Positions 9,424 to 19,346 of a DNA stretch of 64,000 nucleotides are shown here, one piece after another. The notes below the pieces were generated by a model that made no database searches, had not been told where the DNA came from, and saw only the letters and a list, made by a program, of their open reading frames with translations. This DNA comes from Candidatus Nitrotoga arctica (GTDB lineage Bacteria; Pseudomonadota; Gammaproteobacteria; Burkholderiales; Gallionellaceae): contig NZ_OU912926.1 of NCBI RefSeq assembly GCF_918378365.1, forward strand, positions 1,488,001 through 1,552,000. Direction: 5' to 3'. Within the stretch, counting starts at the first letter, position 1. Each line of letters starts with the position of its first letter. Both the position numbers and the translations under genes were made by a program.

Positions 9424-11061
9424 ATGCAGATACTGAATAACATCAAATTAGCTTATCGTTTTGGCTTAATCGTTTTGTCCGTTGTCGTCGGCTTCTCTAT
9501 TTATGGTATGTGGTCATTCAAGACGCTCAATGAGCTGAAGGTCAACGGCCCAATTTATCACCGCATAGTTCAAGGCAAAGATTTGGTAGCAGATATTCTT
9601 CCTCCTCCTGAATACATCATCGAATCCTATTTGGTTAGTTTGCAGTTGGAAGAGAGCGATAAAAACGATCAGCCCTCATTGATTGCTCGCCTTAAAACGC
9701 TAAAAAACGAATATGACACTCGTTATGAATTTTGGAAAACAGAAAATTTATCACCAGATCTTAGTGAACCTCTACTCAAGGATGCGCACGAACCAGCTGC
9801 CGCATTCTATGAAATGGCACTTAAAGAGTTTGTTCCTGCGATAGAGAGCGGAAATAAAGATGTCTCTGAGAAAGCAATGAAAAAAATGAAATCAGCTTAT
9901 GAACATCACCGCAAAGCCATTGAGCGCGTGGTTGAAAATGCTAATAAACGCTTCGTTGCTGATGAAAATACCGCGGCTGCTCGAATAAATTCAGCGACGT
10001 TTTTAATGTTAACGGTCTTAGTTATATCAGTGGCTGTAACAGTTTGTATCTCTATGCTGATCTCTAAGTCGGTTACGGCTTCTCTACTAAATGTGCAGCG
10101 TACGATGCTCGAAATTAAAAACACTAATGATCTTACACGCCGAATAAATATCGAAAGTGATGACGAAATTGGTCAGACTTCAAAAACATTCAACGAGCTG
10201 ATTATTAGCCTGCAAAGCTCTTTACTATCACTCACTAACAACGCAAACGGTGTATCACAAGCGGCCCTTGAGTTATCTTCTTCCGCTCAGCAAGTAGCAC
10301 GTAGCTCAGAAGAGCAGAGTTCATCTGCGTCTGCGATGGCGGCAACTGTAGAGCAAGTAACCGTCGGAATAACGCTCATTACTGATGGTGCACGTGAAGC
10401 ACAGGATATTTCAATCAAATCAGGTAATCTATCCAGCCAGGGTGCTGAAATCATTCAAAATGCAGCTGTAACGATGATGCAAATAGCTGAGACGGTTAAG
10501 CAAACCTCCACATCAATTGAAGTACTTGGCTTACGGTCCAACCAAATATCTTCCGTTGTTCAGGTAATCAAAGAAGTGGCTGATCAAACCAACTTGTTGG
10601 CACTAAACGCTGCGATTGAGGCAGCCAGAGCAGGTGAGCAAGGTAGAGGGTTTGCCGTTGTAGCAGATGAAGTTCGAAAGCTAGCTGCACGCACCTCTAA
10701 AGCCACAGAAGAAATTTCGCACATGATACAAAGTATTCAGAGCAGTACGAATAATGCCATGGAGACAATGAAAGTTGCTGTAACTGAGGCAGACAGAGGT
10801 GCGGTATTGGCTCAAGAAGCGGGAGTATCCATTATTCAAATCAAAGACGGATCTTCAAAAGTGGTGGCAGTGGTGAATAATATTTCCGACTCGCTCAATG
10901 AACAAAATAGTGCAAGCCAAGATATTGCTGTTCACGTTGAGCGGGTGGCTCAACAGGCAGAAGAAAATACTGCTGCTGCTGGCCAGACCGCAAGCTCTGC
11001 AATTCAACTCGAAAAACTAGCAAGCGATATGCTTGCTACAGTAGGTAAATTTAAGTTGTAG
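9424..11061 (+). CDS. Methyl-accepting chemotaxis protein
   Basis: 545-aa chemoreceptor. TM1 is at about 10-30, followed by a periplasmic helical domain (about 31-190) beginning with the [20 protein letters not shown] type of sequence. TM2 is at about 191-215 and HAMP at about 216-268. The cytoplasmic signalling domain has its hairpin tip at about 385-420 ([20 protein letters not shown], then [13 protein letters not shown]). No extra sensory domain and no CheR-tether pentapeptide is evident at the C-terminus, which ends [10 protein letters not shown] sigma-28-type promoter precedes it. The ligand is not known. Confidence 0.95.
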   Translation: MQILNNIKLAYRFGLIVLSVVVGFSIYGMWSFKTLNELKVNGPIYHRIVQGKDLVADILPPPEYIIESYLVSLQLEESDKNDQPSLIARLKTLKNEYDTRYEFWKTENLSPDLSEPLLKDAHEPAAAFYEMALKEFVPAIESGNKDVSEKAMKKMKSAYEHHRKAIERVVENANKRFVADENTAAARINSATFLMLTVLVISVAVTVCISMLISKSVTASLLNVQRTMLEIKNTNDLTRRINIESDDEIGQTSKTFNELIISLQSSLLSLTNNANGVSQAALELSSSAQQVARSSEEQSSSASAMAATVEQVTVGITLITDGAREAQDISIKSGNLSSQGAEIIQNAAVTMMQIAETVKQTSTSIEVLGLRSNQISSVVQVIKEVADQTNLLALNAAIEAARAGEQGRGFAVVADEVRKLAARTSKATEEISHMIQSIQSSTNNAMETMKVAVTEADRGAVLAQEAGVSIIQIKDGSSKVVAVVNNISDSLNEQNSASQDIAVHVERVAQQAEENTAAAGQTASSAIQLEKLASDMLATVGKFKL

Positions 11062-11132
11062 TCTTACAGTTGTGCTCTGTCCACTTAGTTTTTATGAGCG
11101 AACTTTTTTAGCAACTCGATAATAAGGCTGTT

Positions 11133-11477
11133 TCATTTGTGTGGTTTGTATTGAGTTGCCAGATGGATAATCTTTGCACTTCTAGCAGGTTGAGCTGATA
11201 AGTTTGTTGATTTGCAATCCCTTCCCACTAAGGTGCTCAATGAATTATTTAAATCCACGAATGCATCCCACATCAAGGTTGATAGTCGCAAACAGGACTT
11301 CAACGGGGTGTGAGCACGTATTCTTTCCATATCAATACGGCATTGCAATCCTCGCAGGCGGAAAACATTGTCACTACTGGAGATTTGACTTTCGATAACA
11401 GTACGACGTCGCAACTCAAAGTCATCCGGATCCGTTCTCGCCAGCCTAGCCCAATCATCGAAATCGAAGTTATCCAT
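11133..11477 (-). CDS. DUF3135-type hypothetical protein
   Basis: 114-aa soluble protein starting MDNFDFDDWARLARTDPDDF, with RLRGLQCRIDMERIRAHTPL in the middle. This fits the DUF3135 family of small proteobacterial proteins of unknown function, as far as I recognise it. It lies alone between the second MCP (opposite strand, converging) and the flagellar fliR end. Residues after about 95 look poorly conserved. No function is assigned. Confidence 0.65.
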   Translation of the reverse strand: MDNFDFDDWARLARTDPDDFELRRRTVIESQISSSDNVFRLRGLQCRIDMERIRAHTPLKSCLRLSTLMWDAFVDLNNSLSTLVGRDCKSTNLSAQPARSAKIIHLATQYKPHK

Positions 11478-11589
11478 TGAGTCAAACTTAAAGCATTCAA
11501 TGGAAAAAGTCTAGGCTTACTATCAAATTCAATCTGTGCGGAGGAAAGCTATAGAAGGCTGCCTACGGGCAACTTCGACCAAAAGGTAG

Positions 11590-11624
11590 ACAGGTCCTGG
11601 GTTCGAGTCCAGGTCGGGGGGACA
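11590..11624 (+). other. tRNA 3'-half-like remnant
   Basis: CCTGG-GTTCGAGT-CCAGG forms a T-arm-like hairpin containing the invariant GTTCGA, followed by an acceptor-like GTCGGGGGGAC. No matching 5' acceptor strand or D and anticodon arms can be folded upstream, the loop is one base too long, and no CCA is encoded. It is not a functional tRNA. It may be a relic of a tRNA gene or an attachment-site scar. Confidence 0.35.
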
Positions 11625-11692
11625 AACAGGCTTTTGCCAGTTGGCGAGCGTTGCTAATTACATGCGGCCTCTAGGAATCATATAGACCCTTG

Positions 11693-12481
11693 TTATGGCT
11701 TGCCAAGTAGATGCATGACGCGCTGCACAGTGTCCAGACTGGTGTGGGTGATGTTTTCCAGTAGCGGTATTATGTGGGGCAGCAATAGCATCACTGTTGC
11801 AAAACCGATTGTTAAAGTAATCGGGAAGCCGACCGCGAAGATGTTCAGTTGTGGCGCGCTACGGGTTAGGATGCCAAGTGCAAAATTAGAAATTAGCAGC
11901 GCGCCGATCACTGGCATGCTTAGTTGTAGCGCATTAGAGAATATGCTACCGCCCCATGAGGCCAGAGTATGCAGCGCGATTGCCGCAGGGGGTGCGCTAT
12001 TAACGGGAAAAGCGCGGAAGCTGTCTGCTAGCGCTTCCAGCATGATGAGATGTCCATTGAAGCTGAGAAAGGCGAGCATAGCGAGGACGCTTAAAATTTG
12101 CGCTATCACTGGCGTGTAGGACGTGTTCTGCGGGTCATAGAAAATAGCGAAACCTAGTCCCATTTGAATTCCGATCATATCCCCGGCCATTTCAATTGCC
12201 GTGAAAATCAGGCGCATGGTGAAACCTATAGCCAGCCCGGCTAGAAGTTGCTGGATCAGAATAAAAAAACCAAGCGCAGAAGCTGGGTCAATATTGGACT
12301 GTACAGTTAAGGTAGGCACCATAATTATGGTTAATAGTATGGATAAACCGATCTTTATACGTACCGGAACTTGCTTATTGCCCAGGATAGGTGAACTGGC
12401 GATCATGGCCAGGATGCGTACAAACGGAAAAATGAATAGGGCGAGCCAGGAAGATAACTGGGCGCTGGTGACAGTAATCAT
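11693..12481 (-). CDS. fliR: Flagellar export protein FliR
   Basis: 262-aa polytopic membrane protein of the flagellar type III export gate, which forms a complex with FliP and FliQ at the centre of the MS ring. Hydrophobic segments run through the whole length. Family landmarks include FVRILAMIASSPILGNKQVPVRIKI near the N-terminus and GFPITLTIGFATVMLLLPHI near the C-terminus. It is the last gene of the long minus-strand fliF-R series, 51 bases after fliQ. Confidence 0.96.
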   Translation of the reverse strand: MITVTSAQLSSWLALFIFPFVRILAMIASSPILGNKQVPVRIKIGLSILLTIIMVPTLTVQSNIDPASALGFFILIQQLLAGLAIGFTMRLIFTAIEMAGDMIGIQMGLGFAIFYDPQNTSYTPVIAQILSVLAMLAFLSFNGHLIMLEALADSFRAFPVNSAPPAAIALHTLASWGGSIFSNALQLSMPVIGALLISNFALGILTRSAPQLNIFAVGFPITLTIGFATVMLLLPHIIPLLENITHTSLDTVQRVMHLLGKP

Positions 12482-12532
12482 TGCAATTATTTAACGGGTG
12501 AGATCGTCATTACGCACTTATCTGGAACATCA

Positions 12533-12802
12533 TTACCCAACCAGCCAGGGAATGCTGCTGAACAGGCGCTGGATATAATCCAGCATCATGCCCACCATCC
12601 ACGGGCCGGTGATGATCAGCACCCCAAACATACCGATCAGCTTTGGAATAAATGACAGAGTCATTTCGTTGATTTGGGTGGCTGCCTGGAAAATGCTGAT
12701 CAGCAGCCCGATGATTAGAGCCGTTAACAGTGCAGGAGCTGATACCATCAGGGTTAGCTCCAGTGCCTGGCGGCCAAGTGTCATTACGCTTTCAGGGGTC
12801 AT
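12533..12802 (-). CDS. fliQ: Flagellar export protein FliQ
   Basis: 89-aa export-gate subunit with two transmembrane helices (about 15-38 and 52-75) joined by the conserved QAATQINEMTLSFIPK loop. The length and motif are typical of the family. It lies 12 bases after fliP and before fliR, the usual order. Confidence 0.96.
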   Translation of the reverse strand: MTPESVMTLGRQALELTLMVSAPALLTALIIGLLISIFQAATQINEMTLSFIPKLIGMFGVLIITGPWMVGMMLDYIQRLFSSIPWLVG

Positions 12803-12814
12803 GGTTGTTTAGCC

Positions 12815-13561
12815 TCAAGTATAAAAACTGTGTACTAGCGATCCGATCAGCAGGTTCCAGCCATCTGCCAGCACGAATAGCATAATCTTGAAGGGCAATG
12901 AAATCATCGCTGGCGATACCATCATCATACCCATAGACATCAGTATGCTGGCCACCACCATATCGATGATTAGAAACGGGATAAATATTACGAAACCAAT
13001 CTGGAAGGCTGTTTTTAGTTCGCTGATGACATAGGCTGGCACCAGGATTTTTAGGGGTACTTGATCCGCACTTTGCAGCGGCTCGCTATTGGAAATTTGA
13101 ACGAAAAGAGCGAGGTCTTTTTCACGCGTTTGTCTCAGCATAAATGCCTTGAGCGGTACGCTGCCGGTATCGAATGCTTGTGCTAGCGTCAGTTTGTTCT
13201 CGCTGAATGGCAGGTAGGCGTCAGTATAAATTTTATCCAGCACCGGCGACATAACGAAGAAAGTGAGAAACAAGGCTAGTCCGACCAATACCTGATTGGG
13301 CGGAGAGGAGGGCGTGCCGAGAGCGGAGCGTAACAGTGATAGCACGATAATAATGCGGGTAAAACTGGTCATCAGCAGCATTACGGCCGGTAAAAAACTT
13401 AGCGAGGTAAGCAGAAGCAGCGTTTGTAAGCTAAGCGAGTAGGTCTGCCCACCACCTGATGTAGCGGTGCTAGTAAATGCGGGCAGGCCAAGATCAGCCG
13501 CAAATGCTGCGGGGATTAGGCTAAATAGCAGGGTTGCTACTAGAAGTGAACTAAGGCGCAT
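12815..13561 (-). CDS. fliP: Flagellar export protein FliP
   Basis: 248-aa export-gate protein. A cleavable signal peptide (about 1-21, ending AAFA) precedes four transmembrane segments. Diagnostic stretches are [36 protein letters not shown] (about 66-101, read in two parts) and [19 protein letters not shown] near the C-terminus. Its start overlaps the fliO end by 11 bases. Confidence 0.97.
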   Translation of the reverse strand: MRLSSLLVATLLFSLIPAAFAADLGLPAFTSTATSGGGQTYSLSLQTLLLLTSLSFLPAVMLLMTSFTRIIIVLSLLRSALGTPSSPPNQVLVGLALFLTFFVMSPVLDKIYTDAYLPFSENKLTLAQAFDTGSVPLKAFMLRQTREKDLALFVQISNSEPLQSADQVPLKILVPAYVISELKTAFQIGFVIFIPFLIIDMVVASILMSMGMMMVSPAMISLPFKIMLFVLADGWNLLIGSLVHSFYT

Positions 13562-14033
13562 TACGCTTTTCCATCATTTGTTTCAGCCAAGCCTGGAATT
13601 TTCCATTGGTATTGATAGCCATGCTCACTTGTGCTGTGGGTAATTCGGCTTTGGGCATGCTGTGCAGGGTGCGCACCTGTCCGGGAGCAACGCCTACTAC
13701 CAGCCAGGTATCGTTGATTTCCACTAGTACGATGCGTTCGCGTTGACCTACCGCCACCGCGGCTTGCACCTTAATCAGGTTGCCGGCGGCATGTTGAGGT
13801 AGATTGATGCGTTTTAATATCCATGCAACCAGCACCACCGCTGCCAATACCAGTAGCAAGCTGAAAATGACCTGCATGATGCTGCCGGACGATATTGTTG
13901 CAGGTGACGGAGGAGTGTAAGCGGGGCGTGTGTTTTGCGCTGTTGCGAGCAGAGGTGTGTAAAAGCCGGTGATGAGGCAGAGGCGCGCGCAGATGAATCT
14001 TGGTTTGTTCAATAGATTGCCAAAAGTTTTCAT
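13551..14033 (-). CDS. fliO: Flagellar protein FliO
   Basis: Small membrane protein that helps assemble FliP in the export gate. An N-terminal signal-like stretch is followed by one transmembrane helix ([19 protein letters not shown]) and a cytoplasmic domain with [26 protein letters not shown], characteristic of FliO. I use the ATG at 14033, one base past the fliN stop, giving 160 aa. An upstream start at 14078 (175 aa) would overlap fliN and looks less natural. FliO is the least conserved member of the operon, and identification rests on position as well as sequence. Confidence 0.9.
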   Translation of the reverse strand: MKTFGNLLNKPRFICARLCLITGFYTPLLATAQNTRPAYTPPSPATISSGSIMQVIFSLLLVLAAVVLVAWILKRINLPQHAAGNLIKVQAAVAVGQRERIVLVEINDTWLVVGVAPGQVRTLHSMPKAELPTAQVSMAINTNGKFQAWLKQMMEKRNAP

Positions 14034-14034
14034 T

Positions 14035-14448
14035 TCAGCGGCTGAGGCGGCGTAAACGTTCAGATGGGGTGATAACATCGGTGAGGCGGATACCGATTTT
14101 TTCGTTCACGACGACGACCTCACCTTGTGCGATCAGAAAGCCGTTGATCATTACATCGAGCGGTTCGCCCGCCTGGCCGGTCAGTTCTACCACCGATCCT
14201 TGCGCCAGTTGTAGCAGATTTTTGATGGGCATCTTGGTGCGGCCAAGCTCAACCGTTAGTTGAACCGGGATGTCCATGATCATATCGAGATCGTTGTGCA
14301 CGGCCGTGCCAGCTGCGCTGGTGAATTGCGAGAATGCATGCGGTTGAGCAGCGGGTTGTGATTCGCTGGATGGTGTGCTGGTAGCCTGTTCAGCCATTGC
14401 TGCACCCCAGTCATCAGCGCTAATTTCATCCATATTGTCGTCAGTCAT
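14035..14448 (-). CDS. fliN: Flagellar motor switch protein FliN
   Basis: C-ring subunit. The C-terminal SpoA domain has DIPVQLTVELGRTKMPIKNL, ELTGQAGEPLDVMINGFLIA and GEVVVVNEKIGIRLTDV, followed by SERLRRL. The N-terminal ~60 residues are acidic and low-complexity, with ISADDWGAAMAEQ as in other FliN proteins. I place the start at ATG 14448 because GGAGA lies six bases upstream and the next protein residues are MTDDNMDEIS. The longer frame from 14475 has no ribosome-binding site. It overlaps the fliM end by eight bases. Confidence 0.95.
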   Translation of the reverse strand: MTDDNMDEISADDWGAAMAEQATSTPSSESQPAAQPHAFSQFTSAAGTAVHNDLDMIMDIPVQLTVELGRTKMPIKNLLQLAQGSVVELTGQAGEPLDVMINGFLIAQGEVVVVNEKIGIRLTDVITPSERLRRLSR

Positions 14449-15442
14449 CATTGTCTCCATTAGCCAAATTGCCACTTGTATTGCTCAACATTTTTTCCAC
14501 TTTAAGGGCGTACTGGTTGTTGAAAATGCCGTACTTGCATTTCATTACGGGCACTTCATCCACTAGCGCCGTAATACTGTCTGCCACATCTAATGGGATG
14601 AAGTCGCCGTTGCGCATTCCCAGCACCTGTTCAAATGTAATTTGAGCTTGACCGAGAATCGCAGTCAATTCAATTTCTGCGGATTGCACCTGTTTGGATA
14701 GTGTGCGCAGCCATCGCTTGTCTACAACCATATGGTCGCCTTGCATGCTGCTATAGAGCAGCTCGCGAATTGGCTCTATCATGGAATAGGGTATTAATGC
14801 ATGAAATGCACCGCCTACGCCGCCGAATTCAATGTCGAAAGTGGTGGTAACAACTACTTCGTTCGGCGTGGCGATATTGGCGAACTGCGGGTTCAATTCC
14901 GATCGCACAAACTCAAATTTCAACGGATATACGGCTTGCCAAGCTTTGTTATAGGACTCGAATACGGCAGCCAGTAGTTGCTGGATGATGCGCTGTTCGG
15001 TCTGGGTGAATTCGCGTCCCTCGACCCGGGTGTGAAATCGCCCATCACCACCGAACATATTGTCTACTACTAAAAAAACCAGGTTGGGATCGAAAATAAA
15101 CAGCGCGTTGCCCCGTAAAGGCTTGGCTTGCACGATGTTGATGTTGGCAGGTATCGGTAGATTGCGGAGGAATTCGCTGAATTTCTGTACGCGTATGGGC
15201 CCCACTGAAATTTCCGCAGTGCGCCGGATCAAGTTGAATAAAGTTATTCTGAACAGACGCGCAAAACGTTCGTTGAGGATTTCCATCGTGGGCATACGCC
15301 CACGCACGATTCGTTCCTGCGTACCCATGTTATACGGGCGCACAGTGCCTGGTGCTTCGGCTGGCGCAGCTACCTCATCCGCCTCCCCTGTTACTCCCTT
15401 GAGCAGTGAGTCAACTTCGTCCTGTGAGAGAAAATCGCTCAT
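14441..15442 (-). CDS. fliM: Flagellar motor switch protein FliM
   Basis: 333-aa C-ring protein that binds CheY-P and reverses motor rotation. The N-terminal CheY-binding peptide is visible as FLSQDEVDSLLKGV. The CheC-like middle domain (about 45-230) includes PTMEILNERFARLFR and a C-terminal SpoA domain has QVQSAEIELTAILGQAQITF. Its length is normal. It lies 7 bases after fliL and overlaps fliN. Confidence 0.97.
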   Translation of the reverse strand: MSDFLSQDEVDSLLKGVTGEADEVAAPAEAPGTVRPYNMGTQERIVRGRMPTMEILNERFARLFRITLFNLIRRTAEISVGPIRVQKFSEFLRNLPIPANINIVQAKPLRGNALFIFDPNLVFLVVDNMFGGDGRFHTRVEGREFTQTEQRIIQQLLAAVFESYNKAWQAVYPLKFEFVRSELNPQFANIATPNEVVVTTTFDIEFGGVGGAFHALIPYSMIEPIRELLYSSMQGDHMVVDKRWLRTLSKQVQSAEIELTAILGQAQITFEQVLGMRNGDFIPLDVADSITALVDEVPVMKCKYGIFNNQYALKVEKMLSNTSGNLANGDNDD

Positions 15443-15449
15443 GACCTTA

Positions 15450-16118
15450 TTACTGGATGATGAAAGAGGTAAATAGAACGTCCACGATGCTGTTCTCCTT
15501 TTCGCCGTTGGGCTTGGCGGATTCCACTTTTGAATCTGATGTGGCGGATGACTCTTCGGCGCTTGTTGCTTCTACTGGACTAGTTGCTTCTACGCTGGAT
15601 ACAACACCGGATTTTGCACTTGCATCAGCAATTGCATTGGAGACGGCGGGCGCAGTACGCAGGCCAAGCACGATCTCGGTTTCAGCAATAATTTCATTGA
15701 CGAGTTTTTTTTTGCCTTTGGATGCAGTTAATTCTGAAGGGTATTTGCCGGACAGCAGTACCAACAGGCGGCTGCGAATTTCTGGAAGATTTTGCTTAAT
15801 TTTTTCTTCCAGTTCTGGCTGAACGATTTTTAGTGTGATGCCGATTTGTAAAAATTGGTCAGCTGTCTCGCGTTGCAAGTTAACCGTAAAAGGCTCCAAC
15901 GCAATAAATTTTATGTGCTCGGATGATTTGGTAGTCTTTTTGTCGCTCTTGCCGTTGTGATTTTCGCCCTTGGTAAAGTACCATCCTGCGCCGCCCGCAA
16001 TCCCTAAAACCAAGACACTCCCTATGATGATGAACAATATTTTTTTGCTTTTTGGTTTTGTCTGGACTTCAGTAGGTAGAGGATCCGACTCTGTTTTTTT
16101 AGTTACCGGTTTTACCAT
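15450..16118 (-). CDS. fliL: Flagellar basal body protein FliL, with C-terminal linker insertion
   Basis: 222-aa inner-membrane protein that surrounds or supports the stator. It has a cytoplasmic N-terminus, one transmembrane helix (about 27-47) and a periplasmic SPFH-like domain starting FIALEPFTVNLQ. The final strand VDVLFTSFIIQ is typical. Between the last long helix and that strand lies a low-complexity stretch of about 45 residues rich in Ser/Ala/Glu (about 160-207), containing the tandem VEATSPVEATS, which ordinary FliL proteins lack. A 217-bp gap separates it from fliK. Confidence 0.93.
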   Translation of the reverse strand: MVKPVTKKTESDPLPTEVQTKPKSKKILFIIIGSVLVLGIAGGAGWYFTKGENHNGKSDKKTTKSSEHIKFIALEPFTVNLQRETADQFLQIGITLKIVQPELEEKIKQNLPEIRSRLLVLLSGKYPSELTASKGKKKLVNEIIAETEIVLGLRTAPAVSNAIADASAKSGVVSSVEATSPVEATSAEESSATSDSKVESAKPNGEKENSIVDVLFTSFIIQ

Positions 16119-16335
16119 TGCAGCTCCTTAATTTTCTGAGTTGAATTATCAGAGAAATTCAATCGGTATGATAAATGGAATAAGGCGGAGAATTCCCGCC
16201 AACTTGGCATTTAGTAATGTTCTGGTTCGGTAACGCAGTTTTCTTTTCTGTTGAGAGGAGAGAATAAAACCGTGGTTATTTCTAACCCCCTAAAATTAGG
16301 AACTCGCATAATTACCGTATTTATTGCGTTGTTCA
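16119..16335. other. fliK-fliL intergenic gap with palindrome
   Basis: The only sizeable gap in the fliF-fliR series. It contains a short palindrome GGCGG-AGAATTC-CCGCC near 16181-16197, followed on the minus strand by TTATT. This could act as a weak terminator or operator between fliK and fliL. A poly-purine GGAG lies before the fliL start. I could not identify a sigma-28 or sigma-54 promoter with correct spacing. Confidence 0.4.
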
Positions 16336-17409
16336 TCAGGCAAACGTATCCACTGATCCCTGCTGATAGCGCCCAGACCTGACTTGGGTGCTGCTGACGA
16401 GGATAGCGTCATCTATTTTTGCTTGCCGGCTTTCTCTTCTATGCTGTTGGTCAGTTTGTTTCGTTTGCTGTTCTCTGGGAGATTGGTCGCTTACTGTGGC
16501 ATTGCTCAGCATAATTCCATTATCGGCCAGCATTTCACGAAGCTTAGGCAGTGCCTGTTCTATCGCATCGCGTACAACGGCATGTGCTGAAGTGAAGATC
16601 GCAGTAGCCTGGCCACCATCTACTTTTATTAATACATCCACCGGGCCGAGTTGCGGCGGATTCAGGTGCAGTTCTGCACTTTGTCCGTGCTGAGTAGCTA
16701 CCCAAACAATCTTCTGGCTAAACTCATCGGCCCAAGCCTTATGTGTCACGGGCATGTTTACGGAAAGTGATATCGGTGAATTTAAGTGCGTGACATTTGA
16801 CACCGGTGCTTGTAGTGCGACCAGAGTCGTTGCATCAGGCTGTGGCGCGCTTGCCTGATTGGATAATTCGGTTGTGAGTTGTGCATCGGCCAATAATGTC
16901 ATGCTTTTGCTACTATGACCGGAATTCAAGATTTCCAGTGTAGTGGCAGGTGTGGCAGGTGTGTCGTACCCAAAGGACATTTTACTTGTAGCGATAGATT
17001 GTGCTCGATTGCGTGAGAGAGCTTCTGATTGAGTTGGCTGTGCGCGGCTGATGGATATTTGCGGGGCAAGGTTAGATGGCAACAATGCTGCCAGCATATC
17101 GTTGGGTAATGCGCTGAGACTATCCAGTGTTGGTGCTTGTGGTTCGATAGATTGCTCATTACTGGAAGTTGCGGTGAGTATGGTATCCGTGGCGGGGCTG
17201 GAAGTAGCGGAGAGTATGTTCTCCGTGGTGGACAATGCGGGTAGACGTGTGTCAGGAGTATTGGTTTTTGTAGGCTGAGCGCTATCCGCGAGCTGACGCG
17301 CCAGCACGTTGCCGAAAGTTTCTGTCGGCAACGTACCATCGTCCGCTACTACTGGGGACGTATGCGCCGCAACGGCGGGCGAGGTCACCGGGATGATTAT
17401 GTTTTGCAT
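16336..17409 (-). CDS. fliK: Flagellar hook-length control protein FliK
   Basis: 357 aa. The N-terminal two thirds are low-complexity, rich in Thr/Ser/Pro/Gln, as in the secreted ruler part of FliK. The C-terminal domain (about 235-320) has the conserved LHLNPPQLGPVDVLIKVDGG and AHAVVRDAIEQALPKLREML, which signals the FlhB export switch. The C-terminal tail is Gln/Arg-rich. It sits between fliJ and fliL. A second protein with a related C-terminal domain lies at 25352-26389. Confidence 0.93.
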   Translation of the reverse strand: MQNIIIPVTSPAVAAHTSPVVADDGTLPTETFGNVLARQLADSAQPTKTNTPDTRLPALSTTENILSATSSPATDTILTATSSNEQSIEPQAPTLDSLSALPNDMLAALLPSNLAPQISISRAQPTQSEALSRNRAQSIATSKMSFGYDTPATPATTLEILNSGHSSKSMTLLADAQLTTELSNQASAPQPDATTLVALQAPVSNVTHLNSPISLSVNMPVTHKAWADEFSQKIVWVATQHGQSAELHLNPPQLGPVDVLIKVDGGQATAIFTSAHAVVRDAIEQALPKLREMLADNGIMLSNATVSDQSPREQQTKQTDQQHRRESRQAKIDDAILVSSTQVRSGRYQQGSVDTFA

Positions 17410-17423
17410 GATGTCTCCTGAGT

Positions 17424-17885
17424 TTAGATATCGTCTTGTGCAGCCATGACTTTGCGTGCAGAGTGACGCCCTGTGTGTTCGTCCTGTTGTCGCTGTTCTA
17501 ATTTTTCTTCCAGTTTTTTTTCTTTTTCTATATGGCGTTGTGCCAGCGTATCGAAAGATCTCATTTTGCGCTGCGTATTTTCCAGTTCATTTCGTCCGGT
17601 TTGGATCGAGTGGCTTATTTGTTCAAGGGCATTGCGTTGTTGTGTAACTGCTTCGTCCAGACGGCGAATAAAATTTTGAAAATTACGCAAATTAATTTGA
17701 TTGATACCGTTCTGAATCTCTTGCTGCAAGCGCATCTGATAGTCTTCGCGATATTGTTCCAAGGTATGTAGCTTAGTTTGTGCGGCCTGCTGTTGCTGGA
17801 TTAACTGGCCGAATTTTCGGGTGGCATCATCATTTTTCTGGTGTGCCAAATGTACCAGCGGTTGCATGGAAAATATCTTGGACAT
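17424..17885 (-). CDS. fliJ: Flagellar export chaperone FliJ
   Basis: 153-aa, highly charged coiled-coil protein that binds the FliI ATPase ring and helps deliver substrates to the export gate. Near-continuous heptads run from about 15 to 140, with QLIQQQQAAQTKLHTLEQYR and NFQNFIRRLDEAVTQQ typical of FliJ. It lies 12 bases downstream of fliI and 14 bases before fliK. Confidence 0.94.
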   Translation of the reverse strand: MSKIFSMQPLVHLAHQKNDDATRKFGQLIQQQQAAQTKLHTLEQYREDYQMRLQQEIQNGINQINLRNFQNFIRRLDEAVTQQRNALEQISHSIQTGRNELENTQRKMRSFDTLAQRHIEKEKKLEEKLEQRQQDEHTGRHSARKVMAAQDDI

Positions 17886-17897
17886 GGTTTAGTTACC

Positions 17898-19346
17898 TCA
17901 GTGTAGATCTTCAAATAGATGGTTAAAGGCGGTGATACCGCTAGCATAGGATTCACGCTCGAACATACCTTGCTTGAGGAAACGTTCCATATAGGGATAG
18001 AGCGTAATCCCTTCGTCCAATAATGGATCGCTGCCGTTGACATATGCGCCAACACTGATTAAATCGTGGTTACGTTGATAATGTGCATATACGTGTTTGA
18101 AGCGGTGTACCAAGGTGAAATGCTGTTCTGAAACAAGGGAATTCATAGCGCGGCTGATGGAGGCCTCGATGTCTATGGCAGGGTAATGACCTTGTTCAGC
18201 CAAGCGGCGCGATAACACAATATGGCCATCTAAAATGGCCCGTGCGCTATCGGCGATAGGATCTTGTTGGTCATCTCCCTCCGTGAGGACAGTATAGAAC
18301 GCGGTGATTGAGCCGCCCCCTTCGGTGCCGTTACCGGCACGTTCCACCAACTGGGGCAGCTTGGCGAATACCGAAGGTGGATAGCCTTTGGTGGCGGGGG
18401 GCTCGCCAATCGCCAGTGCAATTTCGCGCTGCGCCATGGCATATCGGGTGAGTGAATCCATAATAAGCAATACATGCTTACCCTGATCACGAAAATATTC
18501 GGCGATAGTGGTGGCATAGGCGGCGCCTTGTAAACGCATCAGCGGACTGGTGTCGGCAGGGGCTGCGACCACAACTGAACGCGCCATGCCTTCTTCTCCC
18601 AGAATATTAGTGATGAATTCCTTCACTTCGCGTCCGCGCTCGCCGATTAATCCCACTACGATGACATCGGCACTGGTATACCGCGCCATCATGCCGAGTA
18701 ACACACTTTTTCCGACACCACTGCCAGCGAATAGTCCCATGCGTTGGCCGCGTCCGACAGTGAGCAGATTATTAATAGCCCGTACGCCGACATCCAGAAC
18801 ATCCTCGATCGGTGCGCGGTTCAGTGGATTGATGGGACGGCTTTGTGAGGGTGCGGTTGTTACTGCCACTAGCGGTCCCAACTGATCCAGTGGACGGCCA
18901 GCTCCATCCAGCACTCGGCCAAGTAACTTGTCACCTACTGGCAGATGGCGTGTGTGATCAGTTGCGCGCCGCCGGAAGGTACGCTGTTTGCCGCCCAGCA
19001 GTGGCGCACTCACCGGTTCTAGCGGCACTACGCGCGCGCCGGGTATCAGTCCATGAACGTCATTTTCTGGCATGAGAAATAGTTTTTCCCCAGAGAAACC
19101 GACCACTTCCGCTTCGATTCGATTGTTGGGTAATTCGATAACACAAGTGCTACCAACTGCCATCTTTAAACCGACCGCTTCCATTACGAGCCCGGTGACC
19201 TTGGTCAAGCGGCCACTGATTAATAAAAGTTTGCTCTGTGCGACGAATTTCTGGTTGTTTTGCAGGCAGGCTTGCCAATGCTGGGCATGGTCGTCCATGG
19301 GAGCCAGAATGGCGGGGGGAGGGGAGTGAATGATAGGGGAGGTCAT
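17898..19346 (-). CDS. fliI: Flagellum-specific ATPase FliI
   Basis: About 482 aa. F1-type ATPase of the flagellar export apparatus: Walker [16 protein letters not shown], Walker [20 protein letters not shown], the conserved [25 protein letters not shown], and the family stretch [21 protein letters not shown] use the ATG at 19346, which overlaps the fliH stop as ATGA. A start at 19358 is also possible. It works with FliH and FliJ. Confidence 0.97.
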   Translation of the reverse strand: MTSPIIHSPPPAILAPMDDHAQHWQACLQNNQKFVAQSKLLLISGRLTKVTGLVMEAVGLKMAVGSTCVIELPNNRIEAEVVGFSGEKLFLMPENDVHGLIPGARVVPLEPVSAPLLGGKQRTFRRRATDHTRHLPVGDKLLGRVLDGAGRPLDQLGPLVAVTTAPSQSRPINPLNRAPIEDVLDVGVRAINNLLTVGRGQRMGLFAGSGVGKSVLLGMMARYTSADVIVVGLIGERGREVKEFITNILGEEGMARSVVVAAPADTSPLMRLQGAAYATTIAEYFRDQGKHVLLIMDSLTRYAMAQREIALAIGEPPATKGYPPSVFAKLPQLVERAGNGTEGGGSITAFYTVLTEGDDQQDPIADSARAILDGHIVLSRRLAEQGHYPAIDIEASISRAMNSLVSEQHFTLVHRFKHVYAHYQRNHDLISVGAYVNGSDPLLDEGITLYPYMERFLKQGMFERESYASGITAFNHLFEDLH

